Part shown: positions 1-8,746 of the stretch, in pieces
How positions within the stretch are numbered: position 1 is the stretch's first letter
How the letters are laid out: each line of letters begins with the position of its first letter
Origin: Bacteroides sp. UBA1317
GTDB taxonomy: Bacteria > Bacteroidota > Bacteroidia > Bacteroidales > Bacteroidaceae
Length of the DNA stretch: 43,990 nucleotides
Direction: 5' to 3'
NCBI GenBank assembly: GCA_002307035.1
Contig: DBTL01000069.1
Span: 1 to 43,990, forward strand
Translations under genes and position numbers: made by a program
Notes under the pieces: model-generated
What the model saw: only the letters and a program-made list of their open reading frames with translations
What the model was told of the DNA's origin: nothing
The model's database searches: none

Positions 1-1
1 T

Positions 2-868
2 GCTGAGATGCTTGTCAGCGACAAAAAAGGGAAACACGTACCTGTACAATCGATAACCATTCCCGGAACAAGTAACATCTACAATCAGATGCATCATCAC
101 GGACCGGCTTTCGAGTCTGAATTGGTTGCTTATAGATTATACTTTGATGCTAAACAAACGGTAGACCTTTATGGAAAGTTCAATAAAGGATTTGAGATCA
201 AAGAGTCCCAGTTCTATCCTACCGACGAACAATTAGCCCGCGGTTTTGGCGATGATGTATTGCGAGTAGGCAGCAGTTGTGGTTTAGGTGCTCTGAAAGG
301 TTGGGATGGGAAAAAAGCGACCCACATTGAACCGGTCTCCACCCGTACAGAGCGTATTCTAGCCTATGGCCCGATACGTACCGTAACCGAAATAGAAGCA
401 AACGAATGGCAGTATCAAGGTGCGGAACTAAATATGATCAATCGCTATATACTATACGCCGGGCATCGTGATGCAGTTGTAGAAACATTCTTTGAAGAGC
501 CTTTGAAAAAAGAGATGTTTTGCACAGGTGTTCAAGACATCCTCGGTTCGGTTTCTTACTCTGATCACAAAGGTTTAGTAGGTTGCTGGGGAACAGATTG
601 GCCGGTAAACGACACAGTGAAATACGCCAAAGAAACCGTCGGGCTCGCTACTTACATCCCTCAAAAATACGTAAAAGCGGAAGTGAAAGACAAAGTCAAT
701 TACCTATATACCATTGGCGCTGAAGGAGCAACGTACCTCCGATACAATATTACATTTACCTCAATGAAAGAAACATTCGGATACAAAACGCCTGAAGCTT
801 GGTTTGCTTACATCCGCCAATGGAAAGAAGAGTTAGAACATCCGGCAGTAATTACAATTAAACGATAG
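2..868 (+). CDS. DUF4861-family protein, 5' partial
   Basis: The reading frame is already open at the window edge (codons before the ATG at position 8 are Ala, Glu), so the N-terminus and any signal peptide lie outside. About 288 residues are visible, ending in TIKR and a TAG stop. The sequence has the look of DUF4861 proteins: a beta-rich fold with an early MHHHGPAFE stretch and a conserved CGLGALKGWDG segment. Members of this family recur in pectin and other polysaccharide utilisation loci of Bacteroidetes. I know of no firmly established activity, so a role in uronic-acid glycan breakdown is inference. It lies 55 bp upstream of the GH43 gene on the same strand and is probably co-transcribed with it. 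Confidence 0.75.
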   Translation, partial: AEMLVSDKKGKHVPVQSITIPGTSNIYNQMHHHGPAFESELVAYRLYFDAKQTVDLYGKFNKGFEIKESQFYPTDEQLARGFGDDVLRVGSSCGLGALKGWDGKKATHIEPVSTRTERILAYGPIRTVTEIEANEWQYQGAELNMINRYILYAGHRDAVVETFFEEPLKKEMFCTGVQDILGSVSYSDHKGLVGCWGTDWPVNDTVKYAKETVGLATYIPQKYVKAEVKDKVNYLYTIGAEGATYLRYNITFTSMKETFGYKTPEAWFAYIRQWKEELEHPAVITIKR

Positions 869-923
869 AACTAAAATTACCCCATAATTAAGCCGGTTCC
901 GTATAATAATAAATCCAATAAAC

Positions 924-2600
924 ATGAAAAAATTAACTGTAGTCCTTACCTTCTGCCTATTGGCAACTTTGCCTGTTTTGGCGCAAAAGAACTATGTATC
1001 TCAAGTATGGGTAGCTGATAAAGGCGACGGAACTTATCGTAATCCGATCATTCATGCAGATTATTCTGATCCGGATGCCTGCCGTGTGGGAGACGATTAC
1101 TACATGACATCTTCCAGTTTCAATTGCCTGCCAGGTCTGCAAATCCTTCATTCAAAAGACATGGTTAACTGGACCATTATTGGTGCAGCCATACCTTATA
1201 CCCTAACCCCAATTGATGAACCAGAGAAGCCACAACACGGTAATCGGGTATGGGCACCTAGCATCCGCTACCACAATGGAGAATTTTACATCTTCTGGGG
1301 AGATCCCGACCAAGGTGCCTTTATGACAAAAGCAAAAGACCCTAAAGGTCCGTGGACAGAACCAATTTTGGTAAAACCCGCTAAAGGGGTTATTGATACA
1401 ACACCCCTTTGGGATGACGATGGACGTGTATATTTAGTACATGGATACGCCGGTAGCCGCGCCCAGCTTAAGAGTATACTTGGCATCTGTGAACTAAATG
1501 CTGAAGCTACCAAAGCCATTACACAATCTCGCATTGTATTCGATGGACACGATAACCACGAAACGGTAGAAGGTCCAAAGCTTTATAAGCGCAATGGATA
1601 CTACTATATCTTTGCTCCGGCAGGTGGAGTACCCACCGGTTGGCAATTAGTACTCCGCTCAAAGAATGTATATGGCCCTTATGAAGAAAAGGTGGTGTTG
1701 CATCAAGGTAAAACGACCATTAACGGCCCTCATCAGGGAGCTTGGTTAGACACCACTACGGGAGAAGATTGGTTCTTGCATTTTCAAGATGCTGGAGCAT
1801 ACGGCCGCTTAATCCACTTGCAACCGATGAAGTGGATTAATGACTGGCCTGTCATTGGTATAGACAAAGACGGCGACGGATGTGGTGAGCCGGTACTCTC
1901 TTATAAAAAGCCTAATGTTGGCAAAACATATCCCATCTGTACTCCACAAGAAAGTGATGAATTCGATGGTTTTACCCTCTCTCCACAATGGCAATGGCAT
2001 GCAAATATTAACGAGAAATGGGCTTATTTTGCAGGTGATAAAGGGTATGTGCGTCTTTATTCCTACCCTGTTTCGTTCGATTACAAAAACTTGTGGAATG
2101 TGGCCAATCTGATGCTCCAGAAGATGCCGGCTGATAACTTTGTGACTACAACGAAACTTAACTTTAAGCCTACCAAGAAGTACAAAGGCGAACGTACAGG
2201 ACTTATAGTTATGGGATTCGATTATGCCGGATTGATTCTGGAAAACACGGATAATGGCATTGTGCTTTCACAAGTTGAATGCAAAAGCGCGAATAAAGGG
2301 ACAGCTGAACAAGTCAATGGAACAGTACCATTAAAGAATGGCGAAGTCTATCTCAAGTCAGAGTTCAAAGCGGGACAAAAGAAACTTAAAGAAGGTGAGG
2401 TAGGTTCAAACGCTATCGTCACTTGCACATTCAGCTATAGCTTGGATGGCAAGAAATACCAAAGCTTAGGCAACGCCTTTCAAGCAAAAGAAGGAATGTG
2501 GATAGGAGCCAAAGTTGGAACTTTCTGCACCCGTCCCGCAATAGTAATCAACGACGGTGGATGGACAGAAGTTGACTGGTTTAGAGTGACCAAGAAGTAA
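924..2600 (+). CDS. Secreted GH43 glycoside hydrolase (arabinofuranosidase/xylosidase type) with C-terminal beta-sandwich
   Basis: 558 residues with a Sec signal peptide (cleavage near residue 20, after PVLA). The N-terminal five-bladed propeller carries the GH43 triad: Asp49 in HADYSDPD (general base), Asp158 in IDTTPLWDDDG (pKa modulator) and Glu216 in ETVEGPKLY (general acid). Residues from about 340 onward form a concanavalin-like beta-sandwich (DEFDGFTLSPQWQWHAN) typical of GH43 enzymes with an accessory C-terminal domain. Family knowledge: such enzymes release alpha-L-arabinofuranose or beta-D-xylose from side chains. In a pectin locus, arabinan or arabinogalactan side chains are the likely target, but specificity and subfamily cannot be set by eye. 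The signal peptide has no lipobox Cys, so it is probably periplasmic. Confidence 0.9.
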   Translation: MKKLTVVLTFCLLATLPVLAQKNYVSQVWVADKGDGTYRNPIIHADYSDPDACRVGDDYYMTSSSFNCLPGLQILHSKDMVNWTIIGAAIPYTLTPIDEPEKPQHGNRVWAPSIRYHNGEFYIFWGDPDQGAFMTKAKDPKGPWTEPILVKPAKGVIDTTPLWDDDGRVYLVHGYAGSRAQLKSILGICELNAEATKAITQSRIVFDGHDNHETVEGPKLYKRNGYYYIFAPAGGVPTGWQLVLRSKNVYGPYEEKVVLHQGKTTINGPHQGAWLDTTTGEDWFLHFQDAGAYGRLIHLQPMKWINDWPVIGIDKDGDGCGEPVLSYKKPNVGKTYPICTPQESDEFDGFTLSPQWQWHANINEKWAYFAGDKGYVRLYSYPVSFDYKNLWNVANLMLQKMPADNFVTTTKLNFKPTKKYKGERTGLIVMGFDYAGLILENTDNGIVLSQVECKSANKGTAEQVNGTVPLKNGEVYLKSEFKAGQKKLKEGEVGSNAIVTCTFSYSLDGKKYQSLGNAFQAKEGMWIGAKVGTFCTRPAIVINDGGWTEVDWFRVTKK

Positions 2601-2630
2601 AATAAAATTCGATCATTGATTGACTTAGAT

Positions 2631-2669
2631 AAACGTGCCGCTCTGGTGAGCAGCACGTTTTCTTTTTTC
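2631..2669 (+). terminator. Intrinsic terminator after GH43
   Basis: An 8-bp perfect stem (2631-2638 with 2653-2660, AAACGTGC/GCACGTTT) is followed by TCTTTTTTC. An inner GCT/AGC pairing extends the stem after one mismatch. It separates the DUF4861-GH43 unit from the HAD gene. Confidence 0.8.
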
Positions 2670-2696
2670 AGTCTCTGCCAAGTCATGCAAAAGTTG

Positions 2697-2704
2697 TACC
2701 TTTG
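2697..2704 (+). promoter_or_regulatory. Bacteroides-type -7 box for the HAD gene
   Basis: TACCTTTG matches the Bacteroides -7 consensus TAnnTTTG and lies 20 bp before the ATG at 2725. I see no good -33 TTTG at the usual 19-21 bp. It follows the GH43 terminator directly, so the HAD gene is probably its own transcription unit. Confidence 0.55.
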
Positions 2705-2724
2705 CATGAAAACAGATAAAGAGA

Positions 2725-3375
2725 ATGAAGAAACTTATCATATTCGACTTAGATGGAACGCTATTAAACACCATCGCCGATTTAGCGAACAGTACCAATC
2801 ATGCACTGCGAAAGCTTGGATATCCCACGCATGAGGTAGAAGCTTATAACTTCATGGTAGGCAACGGAGTAAATAAATTATTCGAAAGAGCTCTACCCGA
2901 AGGAGAAAAAACAGAAACCAATATTTCTCGGGTACGGGCAGAGTTTATGCCTCATTATGATCGACACAATGCCGATGAAAGTCGTCCATACCCGGGCATA
3001 CCCGAACTCCTTAAGCAGTTACTAGCAGAAGGGAAAATGATAGCGGTGGCATCAAACAAGTATCAGGCTGCTACACAAAAACTAGTAGATCGATATTTCT
3101 CTGAAACACCATTTATAGCTGTATTCGGACAGCGAGAAGGCATTAAGGTGAAACCCGATCCGACTATTGTTCTCGACATCCTTAAGATTGCTAATGTAGA
3201 ACCACAGGAAGTACTTTATGTGGGAGATTCAGGAGTGGATATGCAAACAGCCCAAAACAGTGGAGTAAGTGCCTGCGGAGTGACTTGGGGATTCAGACCC
3301 CGCACTGAATTGGAAGCTTTTCAGCCAGACTATATTATAAAAAAGGCTATGGATATTCTACCCATAGTTAAATAA
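2725..3375 (+). CDS. HAD-superfamily phosphatase, phosphoglycolate-phosphatase-like
   Basis: 216 residues, cytoplasmic, no signal peptide. HAD motif I is DLDGT with the nucleophile Asp8 and acid/base Asp10. A helical cap follows (residues ~15-90). Motif III is Lys143 in KVKPDP and motif IV is GDSGVD at 167-172 (Asp168). Length and cap type fit the Gph/PgmB-like subgroup, which hydrolyses small phosphate esters such as 2-phosphoglycolate; the real substrate is unknown. It has its own -7 box and lies between terminators, so it is probably not part of the pectin operon, although it sits between GH43 and SusC1 on the same strand. Confidence 0.85.
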   Translation: MKKLIIFDLDGTLLNTIADLANSTNHALRKLGYPTHEVEAYNFMVGNGVNKLFERALPEGEKTETNISRVRAEFMPHYDRHNADESRPYPGIPELLKQLLAEGKMIAVASNKYQAATQKLVDRYFSETPFIAVFGQREGIKVKPDPTIVLDILKIANVEPQEVLYVGDSGVDMQTAQNSGVSACGVTWGFRPRTELEAFQPDYIIKKAMDILPIVK

Positions 3376-3411
3376 TAGCCCACAATACACTCTTTCTATT
3401 TAAAAGAAAGT

Positions 3412-3455
3412 AACGATAGCAGGCCTATATCGTGAGACATAGGCCTGCTATCGTT
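3412..3455 (+). terminator. 17-bp hairpin after the HAD gene
   Basis: A perfect 17-bp inverted repeat (3412-3428 with 3439-3455) has a 10-nt loop. There is no U-tract on the plus side. Its position, 37 bp after the HAD stop and 120 bp before SusC1, suggests a terminator or an RNA processing/insulating hairpin. Confidence 0.65.
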
Positions 3456-3520
3456 GTTGACTAAAACAATTAATACAAGCATAAAAACAGATATTGCACA
3501 CTCTTCAATTAAGCATGTTC

Positions 3521-3528
3521 TATTTTTG
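3521..3528 (+). promoter_or_regulatory. Putative -7 box of the SusC1 operon
   Basis: TATTTTTG matches TAnnTTTG, giving a leader of about 40 nt before the ATG at 3576. A TTGCAC hexamer at 3526-3531 overlaps the box and recurs exactly 32 bp upstream (3494-3499). The leader also holds an inverted repeat, GTTATA-CTC-TATAAC (3545-3559). The lack of a good -33 element fits an activator-dependent promoter. Confidence 0.45.
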
Positions 3529-3575
3529 CACCGATAAAACATACGTTATACTCTATAACAACTTAATTACTAAAA

Positions 3576-6500
3576 ATGCATAGAATGTCTAAGAAAATGA
3601 AAAACATGCGCATGGTATTGTTTATGCTTTCTGCAGCAATATCGCTAAACCTATCAGCGCAAAGCATTACTCTTACAGGTAAAGTGAAGGACAAAACAGG
3701 AGAAGGAGTCATAGGCGCTTCTGTCCTGGAAAAAGGTACAAACAACGGTACGATAACTGATATGGAAGGACAATTCACCCTCAAAATTTCAGGAAACAAA
3801 CCTTTAACCATTTCATACATAGGTATGAAGTCACAAGAAATAAATATCAAAGGCAAGACAAAAATAGATATTGTCTTGGAAGATGATGCACAAGCATTAG
3901 ACGAAGTTGTCGTTATTGGTTATGGTAGCGTTTCTAAAAAGGACTTAACAGGATCAGTCGCTTCAGTAAGTGCGAAACAATTGGAATCTATTCCAGTATC
4001 AAGCGCCGCCGAAGCATTGCAAGGTAAAATGGCTGGTGTTCAAATCACGACAGCAGAAGGTTCACCAGACGCGGAAATAAAGATTCGCGTTCGTGGTGGA
4101 GGTTCATTATCCCAAGATAATTCACCTCTTTATATAGTAGATGGTTTCCCTGTGACAAGTATTTCGGATATTGCACCGACAGATATTCAAACAGTTGATG
4201 TACTGAAAGACGCATCTTCAACAGCAATTTATGGCGCAAGGGGAGCAAATGGAGTTATCATTATTACAACGAAATCGGGTAAACAAGGCAAAACACAAGT
4301 TAATTTCGGAGCATCCTTTGGTTTCAGAAAAGTTGTAAAAGAGATCGGTGTTCTTAATCCTTACGAGTATGCGATGTACCAATATGAATTAGATCAATCA
4401 GGTACTTATTATGGCAGCTATGATGATTTAGAAATCTACAAATCAGTGAAAGGGACTGATTATCAAGACGAAATATTTGGGCGTACAGGTAATCAACAAT
4501 CATATAACCTTAGTGTTAGCGGCGGTGCACAAACAACAAAGTATAGCATTAGTTACGCTCGCAACGACGAAAAAAGCATCATGAAAGGTTCTGGATACTC
4601 AAAGAATAATATTAATGCTAAAATCAATACAGAGATAAACAATTGGCTAGCTCTGGACTTTAATGCCCGTCTGATTTATCAAAAAATTGATGGTTTAAGC
4701 GGTGGCGCTGATAATGAATCAAGTGCAGTGAATTCATTGGTTGCACAATCCATAACTTATCGTCCTATATCCATGTTAACAGAAGATACAGAAGACGACG
4801 AAAATACCACAAACGCTCAATATACTCCACTCGAACGTCTAGATGCTACTTATAAGAAACAAACAAAGTTCCAACAAAGTTACAATGCGGGATTAAACTG
4901 GACACCTTTTAAAAGGTGGAAATTCAGGAGCGAATTTGGCTATGGCTGGAAATATGACAATACCGATCAAGTTTGGGGATATCAAGCAACCTCTAACTCT
5001 AAGTTTGGTTACGCTGGACTACCACAAGCATATATTTCCAAAGTGAATAATAAGAATTGGAGAAATGCGAACACATTGACTTATGATAACAACAAATTAT
5101 TTAATGGTAGAGACAAATTAAATATCATGATCGGGCAAGAACTTTCATCTAGCCAAAGTACTAAAACGTATTTGACATCTGTGAATTTTGATGCTGAAGC
5201 AACAATTAATGAAATACTAGCAGCTTTGGGCAATGGCACCGCTTTACCTACCACTACTTATATCGGTATAAAGGATAACCTCCTTTCATTTTTCGGACGA
5301 GCTAACTATACATTCAAAGATAAATACTTATTCACCGCCACAATGCGTGCCGATGGTTCAAGTAAGTTCACGAGTAATAACAGATGGGGGTATTTCCCCT
5401 CGGCTGCATTTGCTTGGCGCCTCTTCGACGAGCCATTTATGCAAAACACAAAAGAATGGTTATCAAATTTAAAATTCCGTCTAAGCTACGGAGCTGCTGG
5501 GAATAATCGTATTCCTGATGGATCTATGTACAGTACTTTCTCGGTTGCTGGCACTGGTGATAAAAGTATCTATTTTGACGATGCTGCTGCAACCGTATTA
5601 GCTCATGGGGATGTACTCTCAAATCCTGATTTAAAATGGGAAGTTACCATCGCAAGAAATGCTGGCCTTGATTTCGGTTTCTGGAATAACAAACTTTCCG
5701 GCTCGCTAGATTTTTATTGGAACACAACCAAAGATCTCCTAATGAAAACCACGATTGCGTCTGCTTCTGGGTACAGCTACCAATACAAAAACATGGGACA
5801 GACTTCCAATAAAGGGATTGAGCTACAGCTAGATGCAGTTTTGATTGATAAGAAAAATTATGGATTAAATATCAATTTCAATGCCTCTTACAACCGTGGG
5901 AACATTGATAAATTGAATGGAAGTTCATATTGGCAAAGTAGTAAATGGGGAGGTAGCGCAGCAGCAGGTCTTCAAGACTTTCTTGTGGAAGAAGGAGGGC
6001 GTCTCGGCGAAGTTTACGGATATAAAACAGATGGTTTTTATACGGCAAATGATTTTACATTCAATGAATCTGCCGGTACATATACTTTAAAAGACGGAAT
6101 TGTCAGTAGTAGTTCTTTAACGGGAGGAAATCTCTATCCTGGTAGTATTAAGTTGAAAGCCGACGAAAACGGAAATATTAATAAAGTACGTTTAGGCAAT
6201 ACGGTTGCACCGATTTCAGGTGGTTTTGGAATTAATGGGCGCATCAAGAACTTTGATTTCACTGCGTTTTTCAACTATAGTTTGGGTAATAAAATAGTGA
6301 ATGGAAGTAAACTTGGCTCGAGTTTCTACAGCTTATCATCTAAAGGCTGGAACTTAAACGATAACTTCACATTAGCCAAACGCTACTCATGGATTGATCC
6401 CACAAACGGTACTAATCTGTTAAGCAGTTCCTCAATTAAAACTCTTGGATCCGAATATGTGACAAGTCGATTAAATGAAATAAATACCAACGCTACTATG

Positions 6501-6800
6501 TGGAATCCCGCAGGCTCAACAGTAATGCCATTAATCGACTGGGCAGTAGAAGATGGCTCATTCTTGCGCGTAAATAATGTCACCATCGGTTATACTATTC
6601 CAAAATCATTAGTGTCAAAACTCCAAATGCAAAATATACGCATATACTTAACTGGATACAATCTCTATTGCTTTACTAAATATTCCGGTGCAGATCCAGA
6701 AGTTGATAGTAGTACAAGCACTCCTATGACTCCAGGCATTGATTATTCAGCATATCCTAAGAGTCGCTCATTTGTAGGTGGCATTAACGTAACATTTTAA
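3576..6800 (+). CDS. SusC/RagA-type TonB-dependent transporter (SusC1)
   Basis: 1074 residues, outer membrane. Signal peptide ends near residue 28 (NLSAQ). A carboxypeptidase-regulatory-like beta-sandwich spans ~31-105 and the TonB box DEVVVIGYG is at 109-117. The plug (~118-232) contains RVRGGGS and the family signature VLKDASSTAIYGARGANGV, and the remainder is the 22-strand barrel. Later in-frame Met codons (positions 4, 8, 11) are possible starts. It is followed after 19 bp by its SusD partner. The barrel closely resembles SusC2 in this window (shared GYFPSAAFAWRL- and YWNTTKDLLM-type segments). In the family it imports oligosaccharides using TonB energy; a pectin oligosaccharide is inferred from the neighbours. 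Confidence 0.93.
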   Translation: MHRMSKKMKNMRMVLFMLSAAISLNLSAQSITLTGKVKDKTGEGVIGASVLEKGTNNGTITDMEGQFTLKISGNKPLTISYIGMKSQEINIKGKTKIDIVLEDDAQALDEVVVIGYGSVSKKDLTGSVASVSAKQLESIPVSSAAEALQGKMAGVQITTAEGSPDAEIKIRVRGGGSLSQDNSPLYIVDGFPVTSISDIAPTDIQTVDVLKDASSTAIYGARGANGVIIITTKSGKQGKTQVNFGASFGFRKVVKEIGVLNPYEYAMYQYELDQSGTYYGSYDDLEIYKSVKGTDYQDEIFGRTGNQQSYNLSVSGGAQTTKYSISYARNDEKSIMKGSGYSKNNINAKINTEINNWLALDFNARLIYQKIDGLSGGADNESSAVNSLVAQSITYRPISMLTEDTEDDENTTNAQYTPLERLDATYKKQTKFQQSYNAGLNWTPFKRWKFRSEFGYGWKYDNTDQVWGYQATSNSKFGYAGLPQAYISKVNNKNWRNANTLTYDNNKLFNGRDKLNIMIGQELSSSQSTKTYLTSVNFDAEATINEILAALGNGTALPTTTYIGIKDNLLSFFGRANYTFKDKYLFTATMRADGSSKFTSNNRWGYFPSAAFAWRLFDEPFMQNTKEWLSNLKFRLSYGAAGNNRIPDGSMYSTFSVAGTGDKSIYFDDAAATVLAHGDVLSNPDLKWEVTIARNAGLDFGFWNNKLSGSLDFYWNTTKDLLMKTTIASASGYSYQYKNMGQTSNKGIELQLDAVLIDKKNYGLNINFNASYNRGNIDKLNGSSYWQSSKWGGSAAAGLQDFLVEEGGRLGEVYGYKTDGFYTANDFTFNESAGTYTLKDGIVSSSSLTGGNLYPGSIKLKADENGNINKVRLGNTVAPISGGFGINGRIKNFDFTAFFNYSLGNKIVNGSKLGSSFYSLSSKGWNLNDNFTLAKRYSWIDPTNGTNLLSSSSIKTLGSEYVTSRLNEINTNATMWNPAGSTVMPLIDWAVEDGSFLRVNNVTIGYTIPKSLVSKLQMQNIRIYLTGYNLYCFTKYSGADPEVDSSTSTPMTPGIDYSAYPKSRSFVGGINVTF

Positions 6801-6819
6801 TGAAAATACGAGATAAAAT

Positions 6820-8733
6820 ATGAAAAAGATCATTAAGACAATTATAATAGGAATCGGAATAGCAAGTATGTTATCTTGCTCTGATTTTCTAGAACAGACC
6901 TCTCCGTCTGAAGTAACAGCTACAACCGTTTTTAACTCAACGGCTTATACAGAACAAGCTTTAAATAAAGTTTATTCCGGCTTAACACTAGACCATACTT
7001 ACGGTTGTCGCATCCCTCTGAATTTTGCCACTAATTCCGATATTGAACTAATTGATGGACTAGATAAAGACGGAACAGGAAATTCTATTGCAATAAATGA
7101 ACGCGGAGCTTGCAATTACAATCCAAGTTCAAGCTGGACTAAACTAGATAATAACTGGACAGAATGTTTTCAGATCGTAGAAAACGCCAATATTGTTATT
7201 GAAGGCATAGAGGGCAGTAGTTTAATTACCGAAGGTAATAGTTCAAGAGAACAAATGCTTAGATATGAAGGTGAAGCACTAACTATCCGCGCGATGGTTT
7301 ACTATGACATGATTAAAAATTATGGTGACATACCGATGAAATTCGAGACCACAAAGTCAGATGGTTCAAATATATACTTGCCGAAAACAGATCGTGATAC
7401 TATCATGGAATATCTCATCACAGATCTAGAAAAAGCGATTGATTACCTACCCTGGGCAGGAGAATCAAGCTATACAACTGAGCATGCGACAAAAGGTTTC
7501 GCACATGGTTTATTAGCACGCATAGCACTTTCTTATGCCGGATATTCTATCCGTGAAGAATCAAAGTCCTCTCTCGGGTATGAAACTTTGGCAAATAGTG
7601 ACGAAACTTATCCGACTCAACGACCAGGTAGTGATAAGAGAAAAGAGCTCTATGAATTAGCCTTGACACATTTGGATGCAGTAATAGCTAGTGGAGTTCA
7701 TCTACTAAATCCAGATGTTGAAAACGAATGGTATTTAATTAATCAATGCACCTTAGATCAAACTTATAGAGAAAATCTTTTTGAAGTAGCTCATGGTTTA
7801 AATTTCTCTGGTGAAATGGGATATACAGTAGGAGTACGTTTGACTGGAACAACGACCACTTACGGATATAGCAATTCTTCTGGTAAAGTAAAACTAACAG
7901 CTCCTTTCTTCTGGTCTTTTGATCATAACGATATACGTCGTGATTTGACTTGCGCCACTTACGAGATCAAGCCAGGTAGTAGTAATGAACCTATTGAAAC
8001 GATGCAAAGCAATGCACCTTTTGGCATCTATGTAGCTAAATGGGACCCAAGAAAGATGAGTGATGATTGGGTTACCGCATCAAAAGCCGCAACGACAAAA
8101 TTTGGTTATGGCATCAATTGGGTTACAATGCGCTACTCTGACATATTATTAATGTACGCAGAAGCGTTAAATGAATTAAATGGAGCTGATGTAGCAGGCC
8201 CAACCTGCGGATTAACTGCCAAAGATGCTCTATTACAAGTTCGATCTCGCGCATTCGATTCTAGTAATCAAACTGAAGTTAAGAGCTATGTTAACTCATT
8301 AACTAGTGGAGATGATTTTTTTAATGCTATCGTTAATGAACGTGCATGGGAATTAGCTGGTGAAGCAATTCGTAAATATGACCTGATTCGTTGGGGCCTA
8401 CTTGAGACAAAGATCGCACAATCAAAAGAAGATTATTTAGAACTCATCGGGGAAGCTCCCAGTAAATTCTATTATAAGATGCAAACTAGCGATGTTAATG
8501 CTATTGACATGTCAAGTATATGTTGGTATCAAGTACCGGATGAAATCGATAGCTATAAAAGCACAACAGGATGGGGCGGCGAAAATCCAACAACAGGAAC
8601 GAACATTGCTTATCTCCCTTATATTAGCTGGGGATTAGATCGAACAGTTAAAAACAGACATTTACTACCCATCGGTGCAACGACTATCTCTGATTCAAAT
8701 GGCACACTAACTAATTCTTACGGATTTGAATAA
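6820..8733 (+). CDS. SusD/RagB-type surface glycan-binding lipoprotein (SusD1)
   Basis: 637 residues. Lipoprotein signal peptide with lipobox MLSC, lipidated Cys20, followed by SDFLEQTSP as in most SusD proteins. The N-terminal part carries the TPR-like helices (EGEALTIRAMVYYDMIKNYGDIP at ~146-168 is the characteristic SusD motif), and RYSDILLMYAEALNEL is the typical C-terminal half motif. It forms the lid of the SusC1 transporter and captures oligosaccharide at the cell surface. Gaps of 19 bp to SusC1 and 13 bp to the next gene indicate one operon. Confidence 0.93.
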   Translation: MKKIIKTIIIGIGIASMLSCSDFLEQTSPSEVTATTVFNSTAYTEQALNKVYSGLTLDHTYGCRIPLNFATNSDIELIDGLDKDGTGNSIAINERGACNYNPSSSWTKLDNNWTECFQIVENANIVIEGIEGSSLITEGNSSREQMLRYEGEALTIRAMVYYDMIKNYGDIPMKFETTKSDGSNIYLPKTDRDTIMEYLITDLEKAIDYLPWAGESSYTTEHATKGFAHGLLARIALSYAGYSIREESKSSLGYETLANSDETYPTQRPGSDKRKELYELALTHLDAVIASGVHLLNPDVENEWYLINQCTLDQTYRENLFEVAHGLNFSGEMGYTVGVRLTGTTTTYGYSNSSGKVKLTAPFFWSFDHNDIRRDLTCATYEIKPGSSNEPIETMQSNAPFGIYVAKWDPRKMSDDWVTASKAATTKFGYGINWVTMRYSDILLMYAEALNELNGADVAGPTCGLTAKDALLQVRSRAFDSSNQTEVKSYVNSLTSGDDFFNAIVNERAWELAGEAIRKYDLIRWGLLETKIAQSKEDYLELIGEAPSKFYYKMQTSDVNAIDMSSICWYQVPDEIDSYKSTTGWGGENPTTGTNIAYLPYISWGLDRTVKNRHLLPIGATTISDSNGTLTNSYGFE

Positions 8734-8746
8734 TAATTAAAACATC

